A DNA stretch of 64,000 nucleotides, taken from positions 62,001 through 126,000 of the forward strand of contig CAZOJI010000005.1 in the NCBI GenBank assembly GCA_964580055.1, read 5' to 3'. Position 1 is the first letter of the stretch; every line of letters begins with the position of its first letter. Positions 45,331 to 54,368 of the stretch are shown piece by piece. Position numbers and translations under genes: made by a program. The stretch is from JBDGYW01 sp964580055. GTDB taxonomy: Bacteria; Gemmatimonadota; Gemmatimonadetes; Gemmatimonadales; GWC2-71-9. Below the pieces are notes generated by a model that made no database searches, was not told the origin of the DNA, and worked only from the letters and a program-made list of their open reading frames with translations.

Positions 45331-45897
45331 ATGACGTTCGTCAATGAAATGCCCCTCTGGGCTCTGGCGCTCGCGATCTTCTGCCTGAGGATCGTGGACG
45401 TTTCGATAGGAACGGTCCGCACCATTCTCGTGGTTCAGGGCAAGCTGGTGGCAGCGGTACTTATCGGGTTCGTCGAGATATTGCTCTGGGTGATGGCGGT
45501 ATCGCAGGTGATCGTGAACATCAAGGAGAGCCCCATTCTGGCCGTGGCGTTCGCCGGCGGCTTCGCGACTGGAAACGCTGTCGGAATAATGCTGGAGCGC
45601 CGGCTAGCGATCGGTACCTGCGTACTGAAGATCATCTCCAACGGGCAAGGTGACGCCGTGGCCGGGGCCATCAGGAACGCGGGACACGTGGTCACCACTT
45701 TCGACGGGTGGGACAGGGATGTGCATCGCAAGCTGTTGTACACGACCTGCCCGAGACGAAAGGCGAAGCAGCTGATTGACCTGGCCAAAGTCGTAGACCC
45801 GGACATGCTGTTCATGATGGACCGTTTCGCTCAAACCGGACACGGCGGCCCTCTGCCTCATCCCACCGGTTGGCGAGCGGTTTTCAAGAAGAAATGA
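45331..45897 (+). CDS. DUF2179/UPF0316 membrane protein
   Basis: The 188-residue product has three hydrophobic segments in the first 85 residues (LALAIFCLRIVDVSIGTVRTI, VLIGFVEILLWVMAVSQVI and AVAFAGGFATGNAVGI) and a C-terminal soluble domain. This fits the UPF0316 family (DUF5698 plus DUF2179). The segment LRIVDVSIGTVRTILVVQG is the usual signature. The function is not known. The gene is divergent from groS across 234 nt and precedes a MarR gene by 55 nt; whether they share a transcript is unclear. Confidence 0.85.
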   Translation: MTFVNEMPLWALALAIFCLRIVDVSIGTVRTILVVQGKLVAAVLIGFVEILLWVMAVSQVIVNIKESPILAVAFAGGFATGNAVGIMLERRLAIGTCVLKIISNGQGDAVAGAIRNAGHVVTTFDGWDRDVHRKLLYTTCPRRKAKQLIDLAKVVDPDMLFMMDRFAQTGHGGPLPHPTGWRAVFKKK

Positions 45898-45952
45898 AGT
45901 GTAGAGCAACTCAACGTTGACATTGTCGACGAGACCTTTAGCGTGGGTAGCC

Positions 45953-46459
45953 ATGAAAGACCAAGTCGATAGGATCCTGGAGCAGTGGGACGACGAGAAG
46001 CCCGACCTCGACTCCTCGGCATTGGGAGTATTGAATCGGGTTGTGCGCCTCGGCAAACACATCGAGGCGGACCTCAGGCGCGCCCTCGCACCGTTCGGCC
46101 TGGACACTTGGAGCTTCGACGTTCTCGCCGCCCTCCGCCGTCAAGGTGCGCCATACGCTCTCTCACCCACGGAATTGCGGCGCGCCGCGCTACTCACATC
46201 AGGGGCAATGACCAACCGTATCGACCGGCTCGAGGCGAAGAATCTCGTCGAGCGAGTGGACGATCCGGAAGATCGCAGGGCACTCAAGGTGCGTCTCAAG
46301 GCAAAGGGCCTGCGGTTGATCGATGAGGCAATCGAGGTACGGTTTCGCACCGCGCAGGAGCTGGCGGCACGACTCACAGATGGCGAAATGCAGGAACTGA
46401 CCCGGCTGCTCCGCAAGCTTTTGCTCACCAGGCCCGAAGAAGTCGTACACAGCGGCTGA
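45953..46459 (+). CDS. MarR-family transcriptional regulator
   Basis: A dimeric winged-helix DNA-binding regulator, often of drug or stress genes. I start at the ATG at 45953 (MKDQVDRILEQW); the frame is open back to a TTG at 45917. The 168-residue product has the MarR core: FDVLAALRRQGAPYALSPTELRRAALLTSGAMTNRIDRLEAKNLV followed by the wing (ERVDDPEDRRALKVRLKAKG). The target is not evident; it could control itself or the upstream DUF2179 gene. Confidence 0.9.
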   Translation: MKDQVDRILEQWDDEKPDLDSSALGVLNRVVRLGKHIEADLRRALAPFGLDTWSFDVLAALRRQGAPYALSPTELRRAALLTSGAMTNRIDRLEAKNLVERVDDPEDRRALKVRLKAKGLRLIDEAIEVRFRTAQELAARLTDGEMQELTRLLRKLLLTRPEEVVHSG

Positions 46460-46552
46460 TCGGAGATGCCACAACAGTCTCCCGGGGACGTAGCTGCGAA
46501 CCCGTCATTGGGATTCCAGCGGTCGGCTGACGCCCAGCGGCGTACTGATTCC

Positions 46553-46990
46553 TCAACGGCCTTCTGGCTGGGCCATTTGAGAACTCGCGAACTCGAGTAT
46601 CTCACCGGCATAGGGTATGGCATCACCACTCTGCAATGATCCGTAATGCTCGAATGGCGCTCCCGCGGGATGGCCATCAGGGTACCGCGTTGGCCCGTAG
46701 AACGAGTCGAGCACCTTCGCCTTGTGAACCAGCGACTCGTCGTATGGTATAGTCAACTCTTGGAGTAGGCGTGCGATGACGTGGCCCCAAACGTCTTGCT
46801 CCAGGTGAAGGTGGAGAGCCCTCAACGCTTCCTCCGCCGCCTGGTGACCCGCGAAGCACGCCCACTCGTATCTCTTTTCGCTCTGTGGCGCTTCGCGATT
46901 AGGGTGCCCATCGCGAAACCGACGATCCGGCCATGAACGCCCGTCGACGTATCTCCTGTAAGAGGGTTGTTGTGTTCGCCGTTGCCACAA
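46553..46990 (-). CDS. HEPN-domain protein, N-terminally truncated
   Basis: From 46870 down to 46553 the translation matches a HEPN domain of the nucleotidyltransferase-linked COG2250 type (YEWACFAGHQAAEEALRAL, then WGHVIARLLQEL, FYGPTRYPDGHPAGAPFEHY and IPYAGEILEF). The expected first 20 or so residues of such proteins (an Ala-rich start helix) are absent. The open frame upstream of 46870 reads unrelated sequence up to a TTG at 46990 and overlaps the rightward zincin gene. No MNT nucleotidyltransferase partner is next to it. It is probably a fragment; a short form with an unusual start cannot be excluded. Confidence 0.55.
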   Translation of the reverse strand: MWQRRTQQPSYRRYVDGRSWPDRRFRDGHPNREAPQSEKRYEWACFAGHQAAEEALRALHLHLEQDVWGHVIARLLQELTIPYDESLVHKAKVLDSFYGPTRYPDGHPAGAPFEHYGSLQSGDAIPYAGEILEFASSQMAQPEGR

Positions 46991-47439
46991 CCGCGTCTGT
47001 TGGCATATGGATCTTGGTCACGCGGGCTACGCGGGGGCCGACTGCGTCATTAGAATCCGAGAACGTCTGCCAGGATTACACTGTGGATAGCCGGAGTTTC
47101 GAGCGCATTGTGCGTGATGTCGTCGAGAGCCTACCCGAACAATTCCGGGACGCTCTGGAGAACCTCGCTATCGTAGTGCTCGAGGAACCCGATCCTGGAG
47201 ATCTGCTCGAGTTCGGATTGTCCTCCGAGGACAGTGAACTGTTCGGTTTATATCAGGGAGTGCCGCTCACCGAAAGAGGCAGCAGCTACATGGGACTTCC
47301 GGATAGCATCGAGATCTACATGGGACCAATCCTACGTTCGTGCGACTCTGTCGCAGAAATCGCCGCCGAGATACGTGATACACTGATACATGAGTTGGGG
47401 CACCACATGGGGCTGCACGACGACGAGATGCCCTACTGA
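46933..47439 (+). CDS. Membrane-anchored zincin-like metallopeptidase
   Basis: The 168-residue protein has one N-terminal hydrophobic segment (residues 11-30) that may act as an uncleaved signal anchor. A C-terminal domain resembles the Zincin_1 family (DUF1025), with HELGH at 153-157 followed by HMGLHDDEM, the zinc-binding HExxH and downstream Asp. A GLYQGVPLTERGSSY segment is also conserved in the family. Most members I know are cytoplasmic and lack the anchor, so export is a variation. Substrates are unknown. A hairpin with a short T run follows at 47512-47529. Confidence 0.75.
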   Translation: MNARRRISCKRVVVFAVATTASVGIWILVTRATRGPTASLESENVCQDYTVDSRSFERIVRDVVESLPEQFRDALENLAIVVLEEPDPGDLLEFGLSSEDSELFGLYQGVPLTERGSSYMGLPDSIEIYMGPILRSCDSVAEIAAEIRDTLIHELGHHMGLHDDEMPY

Positions 47440-47511
47440 GACAAGTTGGTCACAAACGGCGTGTGGCGCCCGAACACCGGGATCGGCCTAGCGACGCTCT
47501 TGTGCCACCTC

Positions 47512-47529
47512 ACGGCTGTAAGCCGTTTT
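47512..47529 (+). terminator. Candidate intrinsic terminator after the zincin gene
   Basis: A 6-bp stem ACGGCT/AGCCGT with a 3-nt loop, followed by three T residues before a C. It sits 73 nt after the zincin stop. The stem is short and the T tract is minimal. Confidence 0.4.
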
Positions 47530-47604
47530 CAAACAGCAACTTAGTCGGCAGCCTTTAGCCTGTCCGCGGTCCAAAGCTGCCAAGATGGCATCGATTGACC
47601 GATC

Positions 47605-47843
47605 CTAGATGCCCTTCTCGCAGGCATCCTTCCTGTGTCTGATTCGTAGTACGACGATTTCGTCGTCGCGAATTGCGAAGAGAACTCGGTAGTCTCCGAC
47701 TCTGGATTTACGCAGCGCCGCGAACTCGCCCTCGATACGGGGAGCGTTTCTGCGGTTTCAGGTAGGTCGTTCTCGATCCTGTTCAAGAGCCTTCGGATCT
47801 CGGTCTTGGAGACAGGCTTCAAGTCACACTCTCTACCCGCCAC
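47605..47843 (-). pseudogene. Frameshifted RelE/ParE-type toxin gene
   Basis: The frame from GTG 47843 reads like a RelE N-terminus (LKPVSKTEIRRLLNRIENDLPETAETL). A shift near 47735 is needed to reach the rest, which reads EGEFAALRKSRVGDYRVLFAIRD and then IVVLRIRHRKDACEKGI in another frame, ending at a TAG at 47607-47605. That second half holds the RVGDYRV core of the toxin fold. The frame change makes the gene nonfunctional. It overlaps the malQ 3' end by 11 nt. No antitoxin gene is seen beside it. Confidence 0.7.
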
Positions 47844-49968
47844 CCCGCTCCCGCCCCACTTCCCTCAACGTCTCCGCCACCTGATCGTCCTCCTGAAGCT
47901 CCGTGATCGTTTTGCTCATCTTCCGCGACCACGAGGGGTGTTCGGCACTGGAGATGCCCGGGAGGTTGACGGGCTCCTCTTCCAGGGCCAGGTCGTCCAG
48001 CGAGACTCCCACCAGAGGAGCGGGTGTTCTTGCAAGAAAAATGTAGGCCGCTTTCGTGAGCGCCGCGGAGTCTTCCTCTTCTGAATCGTCGGACAGAAGA
48101 CCATCCATCTTCAGTCTCCGTCGCAGCTCCGCTTGCTCTTCTTCCCGGTGTTGCCGGGCACGGTCGTAGACACCCGGCTCTCGGTACTCACCGGCGCCGT
48201 AGCGCAGCTCCAGGTCCCTACCCTTCCCGTGGCCTGCAATGGGTACCAGATCGTGCGTGTTCGCAGTTACCAGCGCGCGTTTGGAATAGGCGTGAGAAGG
48301 ACGGAATGTGCCGCGCCGGTTCCGCTCGAAATACAGCACTCCCGAGGAGAGAATACCCCACCGCGCCATTATCCCTGGTAGCCCGCGCGGCACCGTTCCG
48401 AGATCTTCCCCGACGATCAAGCCATCGTGGCGGGCACTCTCCAGAGCAAGAATACCGAGCAGGTCGTTGGCTGGGAACTTGATGTAGGTGCCGGTCGATG
48501 CCGGCCGCGAAGCCGGTATCCAGAACTGCCTGAACAGCCCCATCACATGGTCGAGCCTCAGTGCCCCCGCGTGCCGCAGGTTGGCGCGCAGCAGCGCTGT
48601 CCAGTACTCGTAGCCGCTATCGCGCAGCGCCTCGGGGGCGAGCGGGGGCAGCCCCCAATCCTGCCCTTCGGTGGCGAAGTCGTCGGGCGGGGCGCCGACG
48701 GAAACACCGGGCACCAGAACATCCTGCCAGGCCCATGCGTCGGCACCGTCGGGATCGGATCCCAGCGCCAGGTCGCCGTAGATGCCCACCGCCAACTCCG
48801 AGATCGCCCTGGAGGCGACCGCACCGAGCTGCCTGCCCAACTCGAACTGAACGAAGCAGTGGAAATCGATTTCTCTCTCATTGGCCCAACGGAACTCCGC
48901 GACACCCGGTGCGTCCGGGCGCTGGAATTCTCCGGGCCACTGCCGCCACTCGGCAGGCCTACCCTGCTCCAGGAAGTGACCCTCCAGCGCCTTGAACGTA
49001 GCGTAAGCGACGAGGCTCTTTCCCTCGCGCCGCTTGTACTCCGCGAACTGCCGCTTTCTGCTCGCCCCCCACGAATCCCGCGAGTTTCTGAGCGTATCGT
49101 ACAACTTTCGTAGCACCGAGTGTTTGAGCGACGCCACCCGCTCGTAGTCGACGTGATTCGCCGCGCGAAGCGCATCCAGTTCCCCGCCCCCCTCCGCGGA
49201 GGCCAGCATCTCTCTCGCCTCTTGACATCCCTGGAACTCCGGGACCGCCGTGACGTCCAAATAGATCTCGTTGCCGTACAGCCGGCTGGTCGGCCGATAC
49301 GGGCTGATCGCTCCGCCACGGTTTTCCAGGGAGTGCAGCGGGTTGACGCCCACGAACGCGCCGCCGCTCTCTTTCGCCCAGTCCACGAGCCGCGTCAGGT
49401 CTGTCAGGTCCCCAACGCCCAGGTTCCGCTCGCTCCGCACGGAGTAGAGATTCGTCCAGATTCCGAATGCGCGTTCGCCGCCAAGAGCCGCGGAGACGTC
49501 CTTGCAGTAACCGGGGTGCACGACTCGACGTTGCCTCGTGACGTACTCACCGCCCACCGCGGTGATCCTCAGCTCGATATCGTGATAGCCCGTCTCCAGC
49601 CGCTCCGGAAGTGTCAGCCATACCGTGCCCCCTCGACGGGTTGCGGCCGTCGCCTCCGAGACAACCTCCTCGCCGTTCTCGAGACGCACGGTCAACTCGT
49701 ATTCAGGGCTCAGTTCTTCCGCTTCACCGGGCAGCCGGACCTCCAGCCGCATCGCCTTGCGGTCGTTTGCAGCAACCACGGCCACAGGGTCGACCACATT
49801 AACGCGGCGCACCGCTTCCCGCCGCTCCAACTCCCTCTCCACCCCAACTTCAGTGGACACATCGAATCCGAGCGCTGAAAGCAGCGCCTCCCGCGTATCG
49901 TCTCGGGTCGATACGGTTTGGCCCGACATGTCGACGTAGGAACGCACCAATCCCACCGAGTCGGCCAA
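47833..49968 (-). CDS. malQ: 4-alpha-glucanotransferase (amylomaltase)
   Basis: MalQ transfers alpha-1,4-glucan segments between malto-oligosaccharides (GH77). The 711-residue product has an N-terminal beta domain (about 1-150), then the GH77 barrel: ISPYRPTSRLYGNEIYLD, the nucleophile region LRLDHVMGLFRQFWIP, the acid/base in GEDLGTVP and NTHDLVPIAGHGKGRD. Length is at the upper end for the family. It is the last gene of the glgP-glgE-treS-glgX-glgB-malQ operon, 30 nt after glgB. Confidence 0.94.
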   Translation of the reverse strand: MADSVGLVRSYVDMSGQTVSTRDDTREALLSALGFDVSTEVGVERELERREAVRRVNVVDPVAVVAANDRKAMRLEVRLPGEAEELSPEYELTVRLENGEEVVSEATAATRRGGTVWLTLPERLETGYHDIELRITAVGGEYVTRQRRVVHPGYCKDVSAALGGERAFGIWTNLYSVRSERNLGVGDLTDLTRLVDWAKESGGAFVGVNPLHSLENRGGAISPYRPTSRLYGNEIYLDVTAVPEFQGCQEAREMLASAEGGGELDALRAANHVDYERVASLKHSVLRKLYDTLRNSRDSWGASRKRQFAEYKRREGKSLVAYATFKALEGHFLEQGRPAEWRQWPGEFQRPDAPGVAEFRWANEREIDFHCFVQFELGRQLGAVASRAISELAVGIYGDLALGSDPDGADAWAWQDVLVPGVSVGAPPDDFATEGQDWGLPPLAPEALRDSGYEYWTALLRANLRHAGALRLDHVMGLFRQFWIPASRPASTGTYIKFPANDLLGILALESARHDGLIVGEDLGTVPRGLPGIMARWGILSSGVLYFERNRRGTFRPSHAYSKRALVTANTHDLVPIAGHGKGRDLELRYGAGEYREPGVYDRARQHREEEQAELRRRLKMDGLLSDDSEEEDSAALTKAAYIFLARTPAPLVGVSLDDLALEEEPVNLPGISSAEHPSWSRKMSKTITELQEDDQVAETLREVGRERGGG

Positions 49969-49998
49969 GTGAAGAAGCGCCGGTCTACCGGGCAGCGG

Positions 49999-52209
49999 TC
50001 AGCTCCTCGGTTCCAGAACCAGCGCACCGAGAGGAGGAAGGCGCAACTCCAGCGACTGGGCGTGGCCGTGCAGCGGTTCCGAATCCGTTTGGAAAACTCG
50101 CGGCACCTCGAACTCGCTACCGCCGTACATGGGGTCATCGCTACAGAGGACGGTGACGTATTCTCCGGCCTCGGGAGCCCCGATGCGGTAACCCTCCCTG
50201 GGAACCGGCGTCAGATTGAACGCCACGAGGACGTGAGACACACCGTCACTGCGCGCGAAAGACATAACGCTGTTGTCGTGATCGCTGCAGTCGATCCACT
50301 GGAAGCCTTCCGGGCTGTCGTCGAGCCGCCACAGACTCGGCGACCTGCGATAGTAGTCGTTCAGTTCGGTGAGAAAGCGCTGCAGGCCCGCACGCGGGGG
50401 ATCGCCGGCCAGGTGCCAGTCGAGGCTCTTGTCGTGATTCCATTCCGAGTCCGGCGCCAGTTCGGTGCCCATGAACAGCAGCACTTTCCCCGGCCGCGTG
50501 TATTGGTACGCCAGCAGGGTGCGCAGGTTGGCGAACTTCTGCCAGGCGTCGCCCGGCATCTTGCCCAATAACGATCCCTTACCGTGCACGACCTCGTCAT
50601 GTGACAGAGGCATGATGAAGCGCTCGGTGTATTCGTACAACATCGCGAACGTGAGCTGGTCCTGGTGGTAACGGCGGTGCACGGGCTCTCTCCCGAAGTA
50701 CTCGAGCGTGTCGTGCATCCAGCCCATGTTCCACTTGAACTTGAAACCCAGCCCGCCTTCGCGCACGGGCTTGCTGACTCCGCCCCATGCCGTCGACTCT
50801 TCCGCCACGGCGAAACAGCCGGGGCATTCGGCTTCGATGATCTCGTTCAGCGTTTTCACGAACGATACGGCCTCGAGGTTCTCCCGTCCTCCGTACTCGT
50901 TGGGCACCCACTGGCCCGCCTCGCGACTGTAGTCCAGATACAGCATGGAGGCAACCGCGTCGACCCGCAGCCCGTCCACATGGTATTCCTGAAGCCAGAA
51001 CAGCGCGTTCGCGATCAGGAAGTTCCGCACCTCGTTGCGGCCGTAGTTGAATATCAATGTACCCCAATCGGGGTGCTCGCCCCGCCGCTTGTCTTCGTGC
51101 TCGTACAGCGCGGTCCCGTCGAAGCGCCTGAGGGCGAAATCGTCGCGTGGGAAGTGCGCCGGCACCCAGTCGACGAGAACGCCGATGCCGTTCTGGTGGC
51201 ACATATCCACCAGATACCGGAAGTCGTCCGGTGTACCGTACCGCGACGTGGGAGCGTAATATGCCGTCACCTGATATCCCCAGGAGCCGGCAAAGGGGTG
51301 TTCGGCCACCGGAAGCAACTCGATGTGTGTGAATCCCAGATTCTTCACATGCTCCACCAGCGCCCCGGCGTGCTCTCGGTACGTGAGTGGGCGGTCAGAT
51401 TCCTCCGGCAATCGGCTCCAGGAACCGAGGTGCACTTCGTAGATCGACATCGGCTCGTGGACAGCATCGCTCTGCGCGCGTCTACTCATCCATTCGTCGT
51501 CATCCCAGTGGTGGTGCGAGGCCGCGACGACCGAGCCGGTGCTCGGCGGCAGTTCGCAGGCATAAGCGTACGGGTCCGCCTTGAGCCTTAGCAAACCGTC
51601 TGCCGTCTTGATCTCATACTTGTAGATCGCACCGGGCGCGATCCCTGGGACGAAAATCTCGAAGATGCCGGAGTTCCCCAGCGAGCGCATCTGATAGTGG
51701 CGCCCGTCCCAATGACAGAAATCGCCCACAACACTCACGCGGCGCGCGTTCGGCGCCCAGACCGCGAAGGCGACGCCGTCTGTATCGTCCACCCTTTTCG
51801 GGTGCGCTCCCATTACGCGCCAGAGCGTGCGATGAGTGCCTTCTGCGAAGAGATGGATGTCGGTCTCGCCGAATGTGGGAGGGAACCGGTAGGGATCGTC
51901 ACGTTCCCATTCGTTGCCGTCCGGAAACCGAAACCGCAGCCGGTATCTGAGCGGTAAAGAAGCTCCCGCCAGGAACCCCGCGAACAAGCCGGAATCGAGA
52001 TGATCGAGGTCCAAGCTCCGTCCATCCGGCAGCAGGCACCACGCAGCGGTCGCATCTGGATGGAATGCCCGGACCACGACCCCATTCTCGGATTCGACGG
52101 TTGCCGGATGGGGTCCCAGAATTGCGTGAGGGTCGTGATAGTCACCCGCCACCAGCCTGCGGCCGGCCCCTCGATCTACATCATCTATAGCATCAGCTTG
52201 TTTGGACAC
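49999..52209 (-). CDS. glgB: 1,4-alpha-glucan branching enzyme
   Basis: GlgB makes alpha-1,6 branches on glucan (GH13). The 736-residue product has an N-terminal beta module (about 1-110), a CBM48 (about 115-220, VWAPNARRVSVVGDFCHWDGR), then a GH13 barrel with GVLVDWVPAHFPRDD, the nucleophile block GLRVDAVASMLYLDYSR, the acid AEEST and PLSHDEVVHGKGS. A C-terminal beta domain closes it. Family length. It starts 1 nt after the glgX stop. Confidence 0.96.
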   Translation of the reverse strand: MSKQADAIDDVDRGAGRRLVAGDYHDPHAILGPHPATVESENGVVVRAFHPDATAAWCLLPDGRSLDLDHLDSGLFAGFLAGASLPLRYRLRFRFPDGNEWERDDPYRFPPTFGETDIHLFAEGTHRTLWRVMGAHPKRVDDTDGVAFAVWAPNARRVSVVGDFCHWDGRHYQMRSLGNSGIFEIFVPGIAPGAIYKYEIKTADGLLRLKADPYAYACELPPSTGSVVAASHHHWDDDEWMSRRAQSDAVHEPMSIYEVHLGSWSRLPEESDRPLTYREHAGALVEHVKNLGFTHIELLPVAEHPFAGSWGYQVTAYYAPTSRYGTPDDFRYLVDMCHQNGIGVLVDWVPAHFPRDDFALRRFDGTALYEHEDKRRGEHPDWGTLIFNYGRNEVRNFLIANALFWLQEYHVDGLRVDAVASMLYLDYSREAGQWVPNEYGGRENLEAVSFVKTLNEIIEAECPGCFAVAEESTAWGGVSKPVREGGLGFKFKWNMGWMHDTLEYFGREPVHRRYHQDQLTFAMLYEYTERFIMPLSHDEVVHGKGSLLGKMPGDAWQKFANLRTLLAYQYTRPGKVLLFMGTELAPDSEWNHDKSLDWHLAGDPPRAGLQRFLTELNDYYRRSPSLWRLDDSPEGFQWIDCSDHDNSVMSFARSDGVSHVLVAFNLTPVPREGYRIGAPEAGEYVTVLCSDDPMYGGSEFEVPRVFQTDSEPLHGHAQSLELRLPPLGALVLEPRS

Positions 52210-52210
52210 T

Positions 52211-54340
52211 TTACCTTTCCGCGCTGTCGTAGGGAGTGAAGCTCAATACCGCAAGTGAGTGTCGCATGAGGCGCACCCCATTCGCTTTGGGATGGCGGGG
52301 CGCCCCGCGGTGGGCCGTGTGGAACAACACGGTCCACTGACCGGGTTCGTCCATTTCCGGGAGGGTGAAGAAGCGCGCTCGGCCGCCACCGTTCAAGATC
52401 AACAGCAGCGTGTCGCCCTCAATAGGGCGCCCGCGGTCATCGACATCATCCGTCGCCTCACCGTGCAACAGCATACCGAGCACCCGGTTTTCCGGATCAC
52501 GCCAGTCAGCCTCGGTCATTTCGCCACCGTCCGACTTGAGCCATTTCACGTCGGTATCGCCTTCTTCATTCACCGGCCGGCCGCTGAAGAAACTGCGGCG
52601 TCGCAGCACGGGGCTTTCCTGACGGAGGCGCAGTATCAGGTGCGTGAAATCCAGCAACTCGCGGGCGCGATCGTCCAGGTCCCAGTCTACCCACGAGATC
52701 TCGTTGTCCTGACAGTAGGCGTTGTTGTTGCCGCGTTGCGTGCGGCTCACCTCGTCGCCGTGCGAAAGCATCGGCACGCCCTGCGAGAATGCGAGCGTCG
52801 CGAGGAAGTTGCGCTTCACTCTCTCACGCTTTCTCACGATCCCCTCCGCCTCTGTCTCCCCCTCGATCCCCCAGTTGGCGCTCCAGTTTGCGTCGGTACC
52901 GTCGCGGTTCTCCTCTCCATTCGCCTCATTGTGTTTTCTCTCATAACTCACGAGATCGTGGAGAGTGAAGCCGTCGTGGCAAGTTACGAAGTTGACACTG
53001 GCGTGCGGAGTTCGATCGCGCCGGTTGTAAAGATCACTGCTGCCGGCCAACCGGTAAGCCAGATCCGCGAGCTGCCCTTGGTCTCCGCGCCAGAACCGCC
53101 GCACCGCGTCGCGATACTGGCCGTTCCATTCCGCCCAACCACCCGGAAAGTTCCCGACCTGGTACCCACCCTCACCCACATCCCAGGGCTCCGCGATCAA
53201 TTTCACCTGAGACAAGATGGGATCCTGTAGGATGAAGTCGAAGAACCGCTGTAGGCGGTCGAGCTCGTACAGCTCCCGAGCCAAGGCCGGAGCCAGGTCG
53301 AAGCGGAACCCATCCACATGCATCTCCTGCACCCAATACCTCAGACTGTCCATCATCAGCTGCATGGCCCTGAAATTCTGCATGTTCAGAGTATTCCCGG
53401 TGCCCGTGAAGTCGAGGTAGTAGCGCGGATCCTCGGGATTCAAGCCGTAGTAGGAGGCGTTGTCGATGCCTCGGAGGGAAAGCGTGGGCCCGAGTCTGTT
53501 GCCTTCGGCCGTATGGTTGTAGACGACGTCCAGGATCACCTCGATGCCCGCGCGGTGCAACCTCTTCACCATTGTCTTGAACTCGTCCACCTGCTCGCCG
53601 TACTTGCCGGTGGCGTAGCGGGAATCCGGCGCGAAAAACCCTATGGTGTTGTAACCCCAATAGTTGCTCAGCCCTTTGTCTATCAACGTCCCTTCGGTCA
53701 CGTGGTGGTGCACGGGGAGCAGCTCCACAGCGGTCACGTTCAGGAACAGCAGGTGATCGATCACCGCTTCCGACGTCAGACCGAGGTATGTACCGCGGAG
53801 GTGTTCTTCGACGCCGGAATGCCGCGCCGTCATACCCTTGACGTGGCATTCGTACACAATCGTCCGGCTCCAAGGCGTTCGCGGCGGGCGGTCGTCGGCC
53901 CAAGTGAACGCCGAGTCGATCACTACGCATCGAGGCATGGCGGGCGCGCTGTCGGTTTCGTCGAGGCTCAGGTCGGCATCAGGATCACCGACCTTGTAAC
54001 CGAGCAGCGAGTCATGCCGCTTCACATCGCCGGAAACCGCTTTGGCATACGGGTCGATCAGCAGTTTTGCCGGATTGAACCGATGTCCCTGGGATGGTTC
54101 GTAGGGCCCGTGGACACGATATCCGTAGAGTTGACCGGGGCGGACGTCCGGCAGATACGCGTGCCACACCATGTTGGTGCGCTCGGCCAGCCTGATGCGC
54201 TCTGTCTCATGTGCCTCACTGGATGCCCCGAACAAACACAGTTCCACGCGTGTGGCGTGTTCGGAAAAAATGGCAAAGTTGACGCCCTCGCCGTCCCAAG
54301 TGGCACCAAGGGGGTAGGGTCGTCCGGGCCATACTCTCAT
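52211..54340 (-). CDS. glgX: Glycogen debranching enzyme GlgX
   Basis: GlgX cuts alpha-1,6 branches of partly degraded glycogen (GH13_11, isoamylase type). The 709-residue product starts VWPGRPYPLGATWDGEGVNFA, has CBM48, and the catalytic blocks VILDVVYNHTAEG, VDGFRFDLAPAL (nucleophile), KLIAEPWDVGEGGYQVGNFPGGW (acid) and FVTCHDGFTLHDLVSY. It lies 28 nt after the treS-maltokinase gene and 1 nt before glgB. Confidence 0.95.
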   Translation of the reverse strand: MRVWPGRPYPLGATWDGEGVNFAIFSEHATRVELCLFGASSEAHETERIRLAERTNMVWHAYLPDVRPGQLYGYRVHGPYEPSQGHRFNPAKLLIDPYAKAVSGDVKRHDSLLGYKVGDPDADLSLDETDSAPAMPRCVVIDSAFTWADDRPPRTPWSRTIVYECHVKGMTARHSGVEEHLRGTYLGLTSEAVIDHLLFLNVTAVELLPVHHHVTEGTLIDKGLSNYWGYNTIGFFAPDSRYATGKYGEQVDEFKTMVKRLHRAGIEVILDVVYNHTAEGNRLGPTLSLRGIDNASYYGLNPEDPRYYLDFTGTGNTLNMQNFRAMQLMMDSLRYWVQEMHVDGFRFDLAPALARELYELDRLQRFFDFILQDPILSQVKLIAEPWDVGEGGYQVGNFPGGWAEWNGQYRDAVRRFWRGDQGQLADLAYRLAGSSDLYNRRDRTPHASVNFVTCHDGFTLHDLVSYERKHNEANGEENRDGTDANWSANWGIEGETEAEGIVRKRERVKRNFLATLAFSQGVPMLSHGDEVSRTQRGNNNAYCQDNEISWVDWDLDDRARELLDFTHLILRLRQESPVLRRRSFFSGRPVNEEGDTDVKWLKSDGGEMTEADWRDPENRVLGMLLHGEATDDVDDRGRPIEGDTLLLILNGGGRARFFTLPEMDEPGQWTVLFHTAHRGAPRHPKANGVRLMRHSLAVLSFTPYDSAER

Positions 54341-54368
54341 GATGCCGGCTCCAGGTCAGGAGGGCAGG

